Assembly (NCBI RefSeq): GCF_018132105.1
Contig: NZ_JWHL01000001.1
Coordinates: forward strand, 186,001 to 250,000
Direction of reading: 5' to 3'
Length of the DNA stretch: 64,000 nucleotides
From: Methanocalculus chunghsingensis
GTDB lineage: Archaea; Halobacteriota; Methanomicrobia; Methanomicrobiales; Methanocorpusculaceae
Shown here one piece after another: positions 53,755-63,629 of this stretch; positions within the stretch are counted from its first letter, which is position 1; every line of letters begins with the position of its first letter. Under the pieces are notes generated by a model. The model was not told the DNA's origin. It did not search any database and worked only from the letters and a program-made list of their open reading frames with translations. Made by a program: the position numbers and the translations under genes.

Positions 53755-54660
53755 CTACTCCCGAAGCGTCCTCCCGGTGAGCTTCAGAAAGACATCCTCA
53801 AGGGTCGCCCGGCGAACAGTGACAGTCGTATGACGGCATGATTCCATCAGCGTATGTGCAATAGCCTGAGGTGTTGCAGTCTGTACCTGGAGGAGATCAC
53901 CGAAGATATCATAGGAGATATCCGCAGCTTCCAGGCAGGAGATAGCCTCAGGAGTCGGGGTGGTCTCGATGATCTCGGATCCGGCATACTCCCTGACAAG
54001 TTTCTCAGGACTCCCCTCAACAAGGATCTTTCCATGATCCATGATGACAAGACGATCGCAGAGCCTTTCTGCTTCATCCAGATAATGCGTCGTCATTACC
54101 TGGGTACATCCTTCTGCCTTCAGATGGCGTAATTTCTCCCAGATCAGGTGGCGGGCCTGGGGATCGAGGCCGATGGTGGGTTCATCCAGTATGAGGAGCT
54201 GTGGATCATTTATCAGCGCCCGTGCAATGATGAGGCGCCTCTTCATCCCTCCTGAGAGCTTCTCAATCAGAACATCCCTCTTCTCCGAAAGTTGCATGAA
54301 TGCAAGAAGCTCTTCTGCCTTCGTCTCGGCATCACGGCGGGGTATCCCAAAGTAGCGGCCATAAATCGTCAGATTCTGGAATGCAGAGAAATCAGGATCA
54401 AGATTATTCTCCTGGGGTACAATCCCGAGGCGCTCTTTAATCTTCCGTGCATCTTTGTTGACATCCATTCCAAAGACGGAGAGGATCCCTCCGGTCTTGG
54501 GTGAGACGCAATGGATCATCTTCATTGTTGTCGTTTTTCCGGCACCATTTGGTCCGAGAAACCCAAATATCTCCTTTTCTTCCACCGCAAAGCTGATCTG
54601 GTCAACAGCTGTCAGGTCAGGGAACCGCTTCTCAAGCCCATGTGCTGATATCACCTCCAT
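53755..54660 (-). CDS. ABC exporter ATPase (DrrA-like)
   Basis: A 301-residue ATPase: GFLGPNGAGKTTTMKMIHC (Walker A, about 38), LSGGMKRRLIIARALIND (signature), LLILDEPTIGLDPQARH (Walker B), and THYLDEAERLCDRL. The extra C-terminal domain (about 230-301) is typical of DrrA. ATG 54660 is preferred over the 54720 start because the family sequence EVISAHGLEKRF begins there and AGGT precedes it. Powers the adjoining permease. Confidence 0.92.
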   Translation of the reverse strand: MEVISAHGLEKRFPDLTAVDQISFAVEEKEIFGFLGPNGAGKTTTMKMIHCVSPKTGGILSVFGMDVNKDARKIKERLGIVPQENNLDPDFSAFQNLTIYGRYFGIPRRDAETKAEELLAFMQLSEKRDVLIEKLSGGMKRRLIIARALINDPQLLILDEPTIGLDPQARHLIWEKLRHLKAEGCTQVMTTHYLDEAERLCDRLVIMDHGKILVEGSPEKLVREYAGSEIIETTPTPEAISCLEAADISYDIFGDLLQVQTATPQAIAHTLMESCRHTTVTVRRATLEDVFLKLTGRTLRE

Positions 54661-54806
54661 ATAACTACCTTGCTCTCTGTTTGTCTGGTTTGAGACAGGG
54701 TGAATCGGACTCCCCGGCATGACTATGATCGTATCGTCTCTTATGTCTGTGCATCACATAGTACCTGAGTGATAGGTACGCTATCAGGCCTTTATCAGGA
54801 GAAGAG

Positions 54807-55175
54807 ATGAGCTGGCAGGATATTACAATATCGGTCATCACATTTCTGCTCGCTGCCATGCTCCTACCCCAGCTCGATGATGTGATCCGCCGGGGAGCTG
54901 TGGTTAACTTCTTTACAGCGTTCTTTACGAGTTTTCTTGCCTTTACTCTGACATTCATCTTCGCGACCCTCAGCCTCTGGACAGCAACAATCGGGCAGAC
55001 CACTGTTGCCACGGTCTGGCTTCTTCTGGCATACTACTCCCTCAGAAATGTTCGCGATATGCAGTATCCGGATCAATCCGTTTTTTTTGTGGCACGCGAT
55101 CATCTCGGGGTGTGGTTGATGGGCATTTCATATGTTCTATCACGTTTTTTCAAGGCTTTCTTAAGAAAAGGATGA
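54807..55175 (+). CDS. Hypothetical membrane protein
   Basis: A 122-residue protein with three hydrophobic segments (about 8-25, 32-55, 62-80) and an amphipathic C-terminus ending SRFFKAFLRKG. I recognise no family. Ends two bases from the convergent MFS gene. GAAGAGATG start context. Divergent from the ABC ATPase. Confidence 0.6.
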   Translation: MSWQDITISVITFLLAAMLLPQLDDVIRRGAVVNFFTAFFTSFLAFTLTFIFATLSLWTATIGQTTVATVWLLLAYYSLRNVRDMQYPDQSVFFVARDHLGVWLMGISYVLSRFFKAFLRKG

Positions 55176-55177
55176 TA

Positions 55178-56590
55178 TTACTCTCTTTCTCCCCGCACAA
55201 GTGATATGATAACGCCGATTGAACAGAGCCCCATGTAGATGAGGAAGGCCATTCTCTGGGCCGCTATAAAGTCTGCGGCCTGTCCGGGTCCGATCTCCAT
55301 CGAGCCGATGAAGATGGTGAAGAGGAAGAGGGTGATCCCCATCGAGAGGACCATCCCAAGCTGCCGCATCGTCGCTACCGTTCCGGATGCAACACCATAC
55401 TCGCTGCTTTGTACCGATCCCATCACGGCATTGGTATTTGGGGAAGAGAAGAGGGCAAATCCAAATCCGAGAAATAATAGGGCGAGAATGATTGTTGGTA
55501 TCGTCGTCCCGGCAGTAATGGTTGCAAGGATGAGAAGACCGACTGCATTGAGTCCCATACCAACGGATGCGACATACTTTGGATCGATTCGATCTGATAA
55601 CCGCCCCGCCCATGAGGAGAAGAGGACCTGCATCAGGGGCTGACTGACCAGGATCAGTCCGGCACTCTGTGGATCTATCCCCTTAACCACCTGGAGATAC
55701 AGGCTCAGCAGAAATGCAATAGCAAATGTAGCGCTATAGTTGATGAGGGCAGCAATGTTTGAGAAGGCAAAGACTCTGTTCCTGATAAATATCCGGATAT
55801 CAAAGACAGGAAATGCGGTTCTTCTCTGATATTCAATAAAAATCGGAAGGAGGATGAGTGCAGAGATAAGAGAGATGACTCCTTTCATCGATGTGATGGA
55901 TGTGATACCATATATCCCAAGGAAGATCATGCCTGCATACATTCCGGCCCCTGCGAGATCGAATGGTGGAGCTTTGGGGTCTCTCCAGTCTTCATCAAGA
56001 TAGCGGTGTACCATCACGAGGACAATCATACAGAGTGGAACAAGTGCAAAGAAGATGCTCTGCCATCCGAGATAGTGGGTCAGCACCCCGCCGATGACAG
56101 GGCCGAGGGATAGGCCGGCGTAGACACCTGTTACATTGATCCCGAGGGCCCTGCCGCGCTCCTCCTTCGGATAGGCTGATGTAAGGATCGCAACCGACGT
56201 TCCAAAGATACAGGCACTCCCGATCCCCTGGAGGGCTCGTATCCCTATCAGAACCATGATTGACGGAGAGAATGGGGCAAGAAATGCTGTTAATCCGATG
56301 ATAAGAATTCCAATGGTAAATATCTTCCTTCTCCCATAGATATCAGCCATTTTCCCTATCGGGATGAGGAACATCGCACTTGCCAGAAGGTAGACTGTCG
56401 GTATCCATCCGAGGAGGATAGCATCAGCACCGAATTCAGAACCAATCTGTGGGATTGCAAGATTGACCATGGACCCGATGAATGGAGTCAGAAACGATCC
56501 CATCGTCGAGACGATCAGAACGGCACGAAGAACGGATCTGTCATACATGGTATCCTGCATCCTGCTCACAAACCTGTTGGGAGTCTCCAT
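55178..56590 (-). CDS. MFS drug:proton antiporter (DHA2 type)
   Basis: A 470-residue transporter with about 14 membrane helices. Motif A-like GKMADIYGRRKIFTIGILI sits between helices 2 and 3, and motif C-like GLSLGPVIGGVLTHYLGWQS in helix 5. This is the EmrB/QacA layout. Probably exports a hydrophobic compound. GGAGGAG ribosome site. Confidence 0.9.
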   Translation of the reverse strand: METPNRFVSRMQDTMYDRSVLRAVLIVSTMGSFLTPFIGSMVNLAIPQIGSEFGADAILLGWIPTVYLLASAMFLIPIGKMADIYGRRKIFTIGILIIGLTAFLAPFSPSIMVLIGIRALQGIGSACIFGTSVAILTSAYPKEERGRALGINVTGVYAGLSLGPVIGGVLTHYLGWQSIFFALVPLCMIVLVMVHRYLDEDWRDPKAPPFDLAGAGMYAGMIFLGIYGITSITSMKGVISLISALILLPIFIEYQRRTAFPVFDIRIFIRNRVFAFSNIAALINYSATFAIAFLLSLYLQVVKGIDPQSAGLILVSQPLMQVLFSSWAGRLSDRIDPKYVASVGMGLNAVGLLILATITAGTTIPTIILALLFLGFGFALFSSPNTNAVMGSVQSSEYGVASGTVATMRQLGMVLSMGITLFLFTIFIGSMEIGPGQAADFIAAQRMAFLIYMGLCSIGVIISLVRGERE

Positions 56591-56620
56591 GGATGACTCC
56601 TCCGGTACTCATTCGGGACA

Positions 56621-56632
56621 CCATTATATACT
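56621..56632 (-). promoter_or_regulatory. TATA element for the MFS gene
   Basis: Minus strand AGTATATAATGG lies about 31-42 bases before the MFS ATG, giving a start of transcription about 10 bases ahead of the ribosome site. Confidence 0.5.
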
Positions 56633-56746
56633 CAGAGGAATAACATTATTTTATGCGTGGTGGATGCTTTTTCGCCGGTGAATGTTTTTATCTCCGGTAG
56701 CAGAGCGTATGAACCTTCCGCAGATCAGTTTTTAATTCGACCTGTT

Positions 56747-56768
56747 AAGCCCGTAGCTTGGGCTTTTT
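56747..56768 (+). terminator. Hairpin with T-run upstream of the aromatic operon
   Basis: AAGCCC (56747-56752) pairs with GGGCTT (56760-56765), loop gtagctt, followed by TTT-A-T. No gene ends here on the plus strand, so it may terminate a leader RNA or a small RNA, or form an attenuator-like element for the operon starting at 56854. The 56591-56853 gap otherwise holds only the MFS promoter. Confidence 0.4.
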
Positions 56769-56853
56769 ATGGTTTTTATCGCTATTTTAGATATGCCTGA
56801 TGAGACAGCCGGCAGGTTGTTCTCGATGGGCGTGTATCTGGAGGTTTGGTAGT

Positions 56854-57654
56854 ATGTATGGTAAAGATATTCGTATTGAACGTATCATGGATCGAAAAAC
56901 GAAAAAGATGATCATCGTCCCGCTCGACCATGGGGTCTCACAGGGTCCTATTCACGGCCTTATTGACCTCTGTGGAACGGTTGATGCCGTTGCTGAGGGT
57001 GGGGCAACAGCCGTTCTTGGCCATGTGGGGCTTGCCCTTCATGGCCACCGGCGATCCGGAGAGGATATAGGGCTCATCCTTCACCTCTCTGCCAGTACAT
57101 CTCTTGGTCCGGATCCAAACAACAAGGTGATCGTCAACAGCGTCACCCATGCCCTGAAGATGGGGGCAGATGCTGTCTCGGTACATGTGAATATCGGGGC
57201 AGACTCCGAGTCTGCGATGCTCTCCGATCTCGGGAGAATCTCGATTGAATGTATGGAATGGGGGATGCCACTCCTTGCGATGATGTACCCGAGGGGCAGA
57301 AAAATTGAGTGCGAAAGCGATGTGGAACATGTCAAGCTCGCCGCGCGGGTGGCAGCAGAACTCGGTGCAGATCTCGTCAAGACCGTCTACACAGGTGATC
57401 CCGACTCATTCCGTGAGGTGACAGAAGGGTGCAGCGTCCCTGTCGTTGTGGCGGGCGGGTCGAAGATGAATGATCGTGAGATGCTTGAGATCGTCGAAGG
57501 GTCGATGCTCGGTGGAGCTGCAGGGATTTCTATCGGGAGAAATGTCTTCCAGCACCGGGATCCTGCTGCATTCCTCACTGCTGCCCGCGCAGTCCTGATG
57601 GAACAGCGTTCAGTTGAAGAAGCACTGGAGATACTTGAGGGGGGAGAGAAATGA
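56854..57654 (+). CDS. 2-amino-3,7-dideoxy-D-threo-hept-6-ulosonate synthase, paralogue 1
   Basis: A 266-residue class I aldolase-fold enzyme (DhnA/ADTH synthase family). It condenses L-aspartate semialdehyde with a 6-deoxy-5-ketofructose phosphate to make the archaeal precursor of dehydroquinate. VPLDHG (Asp25), MMYPRG (Tyr145) and LVKTVYTGD (Schiff-base Lys176) correspond to the Asp-Tyr-Lys catalytic set of the family. ATG 56854 follows GGAGG. First gene of the aromatic operon; overlaps the second paralogue by four bases. Confidence 0.85.
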   Translation: MYGKDIRIERIMDRKTKKMIIVPLDHGVSQGPIHGLIDLCGTVDAVAEGGATAVLGHVGLALHGHRRSGEDIGLILHLSASTSLGPDPNNKVIVNSVTHALKMGADAVSVHVNIGADSESAMLSDLGRISIECMEWGMPLLAMMYPRGRKIECESDVEHVKLAARVAAELGADLVKTVYTGDPDSFREVTEGCSVPVVVAGGSKMNDREMLEIVEGSMLGGAAGISIGRNVFQHRDPAAFLTAARAVLMEQRSVEEALEILEGGEK

Positions 57655-58436
57655 TAGGAAAACAGATACGACTTGAGAGGATAATGGATCGTAATACAGG
57701 CCGCAGCGTCATCATACCGATGGATCATGGCTTCACACTTGGCCAGATTGAGGGACTCCTTGATATGCCAAAGATCGTCGATGATGTCAGTGCAGGTGGG
57801 GCAAATGCCATTATTCTCCATAAAGGTATGGTCAAAGGGGGGCACAGGCGGAGAGGCAGGGATATCGGACTTATCGTCCATCTTTCTGCAAGCACGTCAA
57901 TGAACCCGGATCCGAATGATAAGGTCTTGATCTGTACCGTGGAAGAGGCGATCACCCTTGGTGCCGATGCCGTCTCGATTCATATCAACCTTGGTGCTCC
58001 ACAGGAATCGAGGATGATCGAGGCAGCCGGGATCATCTCACAGGAATGCAACCGGTGGGGGATGCCGCTTCTCATCATGATATACGCCCGTGGAAAGGAT
58101 ATCGATCCTGATGATCCCATCGCCATCGCCCATTGTGTCAGGGTTGCAGAAGAGCTTGGGGCAGATCTCATAAAGACCAATTACCCCCGGGATAAAGAGG
58201 CATTCAGACGGATCGTTGCCGCCTGTTCAGTCCCGATCCTCATCGCCGGTGGGGAGAAAGGGGGCGATCTTGCGGCACTGGAGATGATCGACGATGCCAT
58301 CGACTCCGGGGGATCAGGCGTCTGCATGGGAAGGAATGCATTCCAGCGAGAGAATACCACAGAATTTGTCCATGCGATCTGCCGGGTCGTTCATGACCGT
58401 GATAATCCGGCGGCTGTTGAGAGGCGGCTTGCATGA
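57651..58436 (+). CDS. ADTH-synthase/aldolase-like, paralogue 2
   Basis: A 261-residue relative of the gene before it, sharing the N-terminal [12 protein letters not shown] block, PMDHGF (Asp25), [22 protein letters not shown] (Tyr) and LIKTNYP (Lys). All three catalytic residues are kept, so it may be a working enzyme. Whether it makes the same product, works on the ketofructose phosphate precursor or is a fructose-bisphosphate aldolase is open. Tandem duplication with divergence. Confidence 0.8.
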   Translation: MIGKQIRLERIMDRNTGRSVIIPMDHGFTLGQIEGLLDMPKIVDDVSAGGANAIILHKGMVKGGHRRRGRDIGLIVHLSASTSMNPDPNDKVLICTVEEAITLGADAVSIHINLGAPQESRMIEAAGIISQECNRWGMPLLIMIYARGKDIDPDDPIAIAHCVRVAEELGADLIKTNYPRDKEAFRRIVAACSVPILIAGGEKGGDLAALEMIDDAIDSGGSGVCMGRNAFQRENTTEFVHAICRVVHDRDNPAAVERRLA

Positions 58437-59419
58437 AGGAGTTCTGGGTTGAGATCCGGCCCTGGAAGAAGGAGGCTGCACTTGCTGCGATTGAGGGGGG
58501 AGCAACCGCGCTCCTCCTCGATACTAAGGAAGATGCTGCGTCGCTTGCCAGGATTCCGATCATCGCACCTGATGGCGATCTCCTTGAAGGCAGGGACTTC
58601 CGGAGGGTAGAGATCACTGATAAGGCATCTGAGGAGAAGGCGGCAGAGTCTGCCCGTCTGGGTCCTGTCATCGTGAGTACAACCGATTGGACGGTGATTC
58701 CACTGGAGAATCTCGTGGCAGTCTCAGATCGTATTATTGCCGGGGTGGAAGATGAGGCTGAGGCTGAACTTGCCCTTGGCATTCTTGAGAAAGGGGTCGG
58801 GGGACTTCTCCTGACATCTGATGATCCTGATATCATCCGGCGTGTCGCCGCTCTCATCGAAGGGGGTGCCGGAACAGTCCCGCTTGTCCCCTTGACCATC
58901 ACCGGGATCACCCCTGTCGGTGTCGGGGACAGGGTCTGTATCGATACCTGCTCCCTCTTCGCTGAAGGGGAGGGGATGCTCGTTGGTAATACCTCCTCTG
59001 CCCTTCTGCTCGTTGCCGCCGAGACACTTGAGAACCCCTATGTCTCACCCCGTCCATTCAGGGTGAATGCAGGGGCGGTCCATATGTATATCCTCGCCCC
59101 GGACGGCAGGACACGGTACCTCTCCGAGATCGGAGCAGGAGATGACGGGACTGCCGTCGCAGAAGCGGGTAAAACCCGGACGGTCGCGGTTGGACGCGTG
59201 AAGATCGAACGGCGTCCTCTTCTTCTGATCGAGGCGGAGGGTGAGGGGCAGACGGCTAGTGCCATTATCCAGAATGCTGAGACGGTACGGCTCGTTGGCG
59301 AAGACGGGGTTGCACGGAGTGTCGTGGAGCTGAAGCCGGGTGATCGGATACTTGGCCATCTGATGAAAGGAGGGCGGCATTTTGGGGTTGCCATCGATGA
59401 GACCATCCTTGAGAGATGA
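58433..59419 (+). CDS. 3-dehydroquinate synthase II (AroB')
   Basis: A 328-residue archaeal-type enzyme that oxidatively deaminates and cyclises the heptulosonate to 3-dehydroquinate with NAD+. [20 protein letters not shown] at the start, GVGDRVCIDTCSLFAEGEGM and LVGNTSSALLLVAAETLENP, then SRPFRVNAGAVHMYI-like segment (PRPFRVNAGAVHMYI) are typical. Coupled to both neighbours. Confidence 0.92.
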   Translation: MKEFWVEIRPWKKEAALAAIEGGATALLLDTKEDAASLARIPIIAPDGDLLEGRDFRRVEITDKASEEKAAESARLGPVIVSTTDWTVIPLENLVAVSDRIIAGVEDEAEAELALGILEKGVGGLLLTSDDPDIIRRVAALIEGGAGTVPLVPLTITGITPVGVGDRVCIDTCSLFAEGEGMLVGNTSSALLLVAAETLENPYVSPRPFRVNAGAVHMYILAPDGRTRYLSEIGAGDDGTAVAEAGKTRTVAVGRVKIERRPLLLIEAEGEGQTASAIIQNAETVRLVGEDGVARSVVELKPGDRILGHLMKGGRHFGVAIDETILER

Positions 59420-60251
59420 TGGCCGCAATGTCGGGATCATCGGAGGAACCGGCCGGATGGGAGAGATCTTCGCCAGGGTCTTTGAGGCAGCAGGCTGTAC
59501 AGTTGAGGTGATCGGCCGGGCTGATCCTGGTGAGTATCGTACCCTTGCCCGGCGGTGCAGCGTGATCCTGATCTCGGTACCGATCGATGTGACCGAAGCG
59601 GTCATCTCTTCCGTCACTCCGGTACTTGAAGAGGATCAGTTGATCGCAGATCTCACCTCTCTCAAGATGATGCCGGTCGCTGCGATGATGGCATCACGGG
59701 CTGAGGTGATCGGTCTCCACCCCCTCTTTGGACCGCATATGGCGACCCTCGAAGGGCAGAAGATGATCATGACCCCCGCACGCTCCTCTCAGGCGACGGC
59801 AGACTGGCTCAGGGAGATCTTCGAGGCGGTCGGGATGTCCGTCACCGAAGCTACTGCAGAAGAACATGATCATGCGATGGCGGTGATGCAGGGGCTCATC
59901 CATTTCCAGAGTGTGGTGCTTGCAATGACCCTCAGGAGATTGGAACTCCCGATATCCCGCCTCCTCCCGTTTGCAACACCGAATGCGCATGCATCCCTGG
60001 CCTTTATGGCACGGACGCTTTCTCAGGATGGCGGGCTGTACGGTGGAATGCTCCTTGGAAATCAGGAAATCCAGAAGATCCTCGCCACGTATACCCTCTC
60101 CATCAATGCATTGGAGGATACGATTGGATCAGGAGATCTCGAGGCATTTGTCAGGGAGTTTGAGATGAATGCCGACTTCGCAAAGGAATTCTCTGATGCA
60201 GCGCTTCCGCTCACCGACCGCCTCCTTGACACGGTGGTGAGGGAATGGTGA
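59397..60251 (+). CDS. tyrA: Prephenate dehydrogenase
   Basis: A 284-residue NAD(P)-dependent enzyme making 4-hydroxyphenylpyruvate for tyrosine. VGIIGGTGRMGEIFARVFEA is the nucleotide motif; GLHPLFGPHMATLEGQKMIM holds the catalytic His region (HPLFGP); QGLIHFQSVVLAMTL the helical domain. ATG 59397 overlaps the upstream gene by 23 bases; a TTG 15 bases earlier is possible. Confidence 0.88.
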   Translation: MRPSLRDDGRNVGIIGGTGRMGEIFARVFEAAGCTVEVIGRADPGEYRTLARRCSVILISVPIDVTEAVISSVTPVLEEDQLIADLTSLKMMPVAAMMASRAEVIGLHPLFGPHMATLEGQKMIMTPARSSQATADWLREIFEAVGMSVTEATAEEHDHAMAVMQGLIHFQSVVLAMTLRRLELPISRLLPFATPNAHASLAFMARTLSQDGGLYGGMLLGNQEIQKILATYTLSINALEDTIGSGDLEAFVREFEMNADFAKEFSDAALPLTDRLLDTVVREW

Positions 60252-61036
60252 TCGCTGCCTTGGGGCCTGAAGGTACGTTCAGCCACGAACTTGTCGTCCG
60301 TCTCTGCAGGGAAGAGCCGCTCCTCCTCCCGACCATCTCACGGGTATTTGCAATGGTAGAGAATGGCGAGGCGATCGGCTTTGTTCCGATCGAGAACAGC
60401 GAAGCAGGGGGTGTGGGCCCGACCCTGGATGGCCTCTGCGACTATGATGTCAGTATAACCGGGGAATGCTACCTCCCGGTCCACCACCACCTTGCATCAT
60501 CCTTGAGTCTGGATGAGATCACGGTGATATATGCTCACCCACAGACCCATGAGCAGTGCAGTCGTGCACTTGACCGACTCACTATTCCCGTGATTCATAC
60601 AAGCAGCAATGCAGAGAGTGCATTACTGGCAGATTCGAAGGAGGGGGCGGCGGCAGTCATCTCGGATGGTGCCGCAGCCTACTATCATATCCCGATTATC
60701 CTCCGTGATCTCCAGAACAGCCGATCGAATACCACGCGGTTCATCAGGATAGATCGGGATCCATATACCGAAGGGGATGCGGTCAAATGCAGTATTCTCA
60801 TCGATCCTGCGCAAGATTCCCCCGGCCTCCTTCATGCCCTCCTATCACCGTTTGCAGAGAGGAAGATCAACCTCTCACGGATCGAGTCCCGCCCTTCCGG
60901 CCGGGGTATCGGGAGTTACCGGTTCTTCCTTGATTTTGAGGCAGTACCAACGGCGAATGATGCACTTGCTGTCCTGAAGAGGAAGGGGCTGGTGCGGGAA
61001 TTTGGTTGTTATCCACGCCTTGAGGTGCCGGAATGA
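60245..61036 (+). CDS. pheA: Prephenate dehydratase
   Basis: A 263-residue enzyme without a chorismate-mutase domain: IAALGPEGTFSHELVVRL, VPIENSEAGGVGPTLDGL, NTTRFIRIDRD (the TRF catalytic motif) and a C-terminal ACT domain with SRIESRPSGRGIGSYRFFLD (ESRP), which binds phenylalanine for feedback inhibition. Makes phenylpyruvate. Confidence 0.93.
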   Translation: MVIAALGPEGTFSHELVVRLCREEPLLLPTISRVFAMVENGEAIGFVPIENSEAGGVGPTLDGLCDYDVSITGECYLPVHHHLASSLSLDEITVIYAHPQTHEQCSRALDRLTIPVIHTSSNAESALLADSKEGAAAVISDGAAAYYHIPIILRDLQNSRSNTTRFIRIDRDPYTEGDAVKCSILIDPAQDSPGLLHALLSPFAERKINLSRIESRPSGRGIGSYRFFLDFEAVPTANDALAVLKRKGLVREFGCYPRLEVPE

Positions 61037-62313
61037 TAGTTCATCTGGAGAAGAGGCAGGACCCTGTTGATCTGGTTATACAGGCTCCCCCTTCGAAGAG
61101 TTATACCCACCGTGCCTTCATCGCCGCAGCACTTGCAGATGGGGAGTCCTTCATTGAAGATCCTCTCATCGCAGAGGACACACTTCTGACCCTCCAGGCA
61201 CTCAGGACCCTTGGAGTAAAAGTTGAAGAAGAAGAGGGGGGCATTCGTATTCATGGAACCCGGGGGGCTCTTCGGCCGGGGCGGCCTGTCACCATCGATC
61301 TGAAGAACTCGGGAACGAGCATGCGCCTCCTTGCATCCGTCTCACTTCTCGCCGATCATCCGGTCATCCTCACCGGAAGTCCCCGTATGTGTGAACGCCC
61401 GATCGGGGATCTCGTCGAAGCAATCAACCGTATCGGGGGGACAGTCCGGTACCTTGGCCGTCCGGGCTACCCGCCGATTGAGGTCTCCGGCAGACTGCTT
61501 GGTGGGCAGGTCAGACTTCCATCTGGTGTCAGCAGCCAGTTCGTCACCTCCCTCCTGATGACCGCCCCGTATGCAGCGGAACCAATCGAGGTGCGGACCG
61601 GGGAGAACCCTGTATCAGCCAGTTACCTTGGCATCACCACTGATCTGATGAGAAACTTCGGTATCAACGTAGATGAGAGCAAACCGGGTCTCTTTCGGGT
61701 CCCCAATACCTCGGCATATCTTTCCCGGAGATACTCCGTCGAGGGTGATTACTCCTCTGCATCGTATTTCTTTGGCATCGGAGCCATCTGCGGAGGAGAG
61801 GTGACAGTGACAAACCTGAAGAAGGGATCCCCGCAGGGTGACCGGGGTTTTCCCGCCATCCTTGAGATGATGGGATGCCGGGTACAGTCCGGAGAGACCT
61901 CGGTTCATCTCCGGATGGAAGGCCCCCTCTCAGGGACAGATATCAATATGTCTTCGATGCCCGATACCGTCCAGACCCTCTCTGCGGTTGCTGCGTTTGC
62001 AGACAGCCCCACAGAGATTACTGGTGTTGGACACCTCCGTCATAAGGAGAGTGATCGGATCGAGGCTATCAGGCGTGTCCTTACGGCATTGGGTGCGGAA
62101 GTGGTCGCATCCGGCGATGCAATCCGGATAACCTCCGGCAGACTGCACGGTGGAGTTATTGATCCGGAGAATGATCACAGGACTGCGATGAGTGGTGCTC
62201 TTCTTGGACTTGGGATTGGTGATGTCAGCATTCTGGATGCAGGCTGTGTTGCCAAGTCATATCCTGCTTTCTGGGATCTCCTGATGGAGGCGGGATTATG
62301 GAACGGTATGTGA
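61033..62313 (+). CDS. aroA: EPSP synthase (3-phosphoshikimate 1-carboxyvinyltransferase)
   Basis: A 426-residue enzyme: APPSKSYTHRAFIAAALADG (phosphate-binding Lys, Ser, Arg), LKNSGTSMRLLASVSLL, MPDTVQTLSAVAAF, RHKESDRIEAIRRVL and ENDHRTAMSGALLGL. All active-site marks are present. ATGA overlap with pheA. Confidence 0.96.
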   Translation: MIVHLEKRQDPVDLVIQAPPSKSYTHRAFIAAALADGESFIEDPLIAEDTLLTLQALRTLGVKVEEEEGGIRIHGTRGALRPGRPVTIDLKNSGTSMRLLASVSLLADHPVILTGSPRMCERPIGDLVEAINRIGGTVRYLGRPGYPPIEVSGRLLGGQVRLPSGVSSQFVTSLLMTAPYAAEPIEVRTGENPVSASYLGITTDLMRNFGINVDESKPGLFRVPNTSAYLSRRYSVEGDYSSASYFFGIGAICGGEVTVTNLKKGSPQGDRGFPAILEMMGCRVQSGETSVHLRMEGPLSGTDINMSSMPDTVQTLSAVAAFADSPTEITGVGHLRHKESDRIEAIRRVLTALGAEVVASGDAIRITSGRLHGGVIDPENDHRTAMSGALLGLGIGDVSILDAGCVAKSYPAFWDLLMEAGLWNGM

Positions 62314-63629
62314 TCATCGGTCTGCGGGGTACCGGGAAGTCAACGATTGGGAGATTGCTGGCAGATAGGATCGCTGTTCCCTTCCATGATACCGATGCCC
62401 TCATTCAGGGACGAACTGGTCTCCGTATCCCTGAGATCTTCTCCAGGTATGGTGAGGAAGAATTCAGGAGGATTGAGCGGGAGGTGATCGCATCACTTCC
62501 GGCCGGCCCGGCAGTTATTGCAACCGGGGGTGGTGCGGTGATGGATCAGAGAAACAGGCTTCTCCTCCGGCAGGGGGCACATATCATCCTCCTGACAGCA
62601 GATCAGGCAACCCTCGCCGCCCGCACCCGGCGGAGTGGACGGCCTCCTCTCACCCATCTCTCTGCTGAGGAGGAGATACATCATCTTGCAGAGAGACGTG
62701 GTCCCATCTACCGTGGTTGTGCTGATCTCTGTATCAGCACCACCGGAGAGAATCCCGATCGGATTGTTGATCGGATCCTGAGCTGCCGGGGTATGACGGA
62801 GCGAAATATGCCCCTTGCCGGTCAATATTCTCTGGATATTTCCCGTGCTGATCTCAGGGATATGCCACTCATATCTGCCATTACCGGAAACCCTGTCTCC
62901 CATAGCAGAAGCCCGGATCTCTATAACCGGCTCTTTTCAGAATATGGCATCCCTGGGCGGTATATCTTTCTTCCGGCTTCGTCAGCAGAGGATGCGATCA
63001 GGGCGATGCGGGCCCTTGGTGCGAAAGGACTATCTGTTACGATCCCGTTCAAAGAGACGATGGTATCCTGTATCGATGAGCCCGATGAGGATGTCACCGC
63101 GATTGGTGCCCTGAACACTGTCGTTGGTTGTGGCGACCGCCTCTATGGCCATAATACCGACTGGATTGGTGTTCGGGAGCCTCTCAGGGATCTGGTGGGT
63201 TCTGATGCCCTCGTCGTCGGTGCAGGGGGTGCCGCCGCTGCTGCCGTCTATGCACTCCTTTCACTGGATATGCGGGTGCAGATAGCGAACAGGACCCCGG
63301 AACGGGGGGAGGTACTGGCAGAACGGTTCGGATGTACTGCCATCCCCTTCCAGGAGATCAAAGCTCCGGATCTGATCATCAATGCGACATCAGTCGGTAT
63401 GAAGGAGAGCGATGGCTCGCCTGTCCCCTCCTCTCTCCTCAAGCCCGGGGTCACCGTCTTTGATCTCGTTTATACACCTCCGATGACCCCGCTCCTCAGG
63501 GAAGCATCGGCGGCTGGCTGCAGAATTATCAAGGGAACGGAGATGTTTATCTACCAGGCAACAGCACAGTTCCGGCTCCTTACCGGGATCGATCCCGATC
63601 CCTCGAAGATCAGGGAGGTACTGGGATGA
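62298..63629 (+). CDS. Fused shikimate kinase - shikimate dehydrogenase (AroK-AroE)
   Basis: A 443-residue fusion of two consecutive steps. Residues 1-165 are a P-loop shikimate kinase: GLRGTGKST (8-16), [25 protein letters not shown] (lid). Residues about 187-443 are shikimate dehydrogenase: [23 protein letters not shown] (catalytic Lys), [30 protein letters not shown] and [11 protein letters not shown]. Many methanogens instead use a GHMP-type shikimate kinase and a separate AroE, so the P-loop kinase and the fusion suggest a bacterial contribution. It overlaps aroA by 16 bases. Confidence 0.93.
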   Translation: MERYVIIGLRGTGKSTIGRLLADRIAVPFHDTDALIQGRTGLRIPEIFSRYGEEEFRRIEREVIASLPAGPAVIATGGGAVMDQRNRLLLRQGAHIILLTADQATLAARTRRSGRPPLTHLSAEEEIHHLAERRGPIYRGCADLCISTTGENPDRIVDRILSCRGMTERNMPLAGQYSLDISRADLRDMPLISAITGNPVSHSRSPDLYNRLFSEYGIPGRYIFLPASSAEDAIRAMRALGAKGLSVTIPFKETMVSCIDEPDEDVTAIGALNTVVGCGDRLYGHNTDWIGVREPLRDLVGSDALVVGAGGAAAAAVYALLSLDMRVQIANRTPERGEVLAERFGCTAIPFQEIKAPDLIINATSVGMKESDGSPVPSSLLKPGVTVFDLVYTPPMTPLLREASAAGCRIIKGTEMFIYQATAQFRLLTGIDPDPSKIREVLG

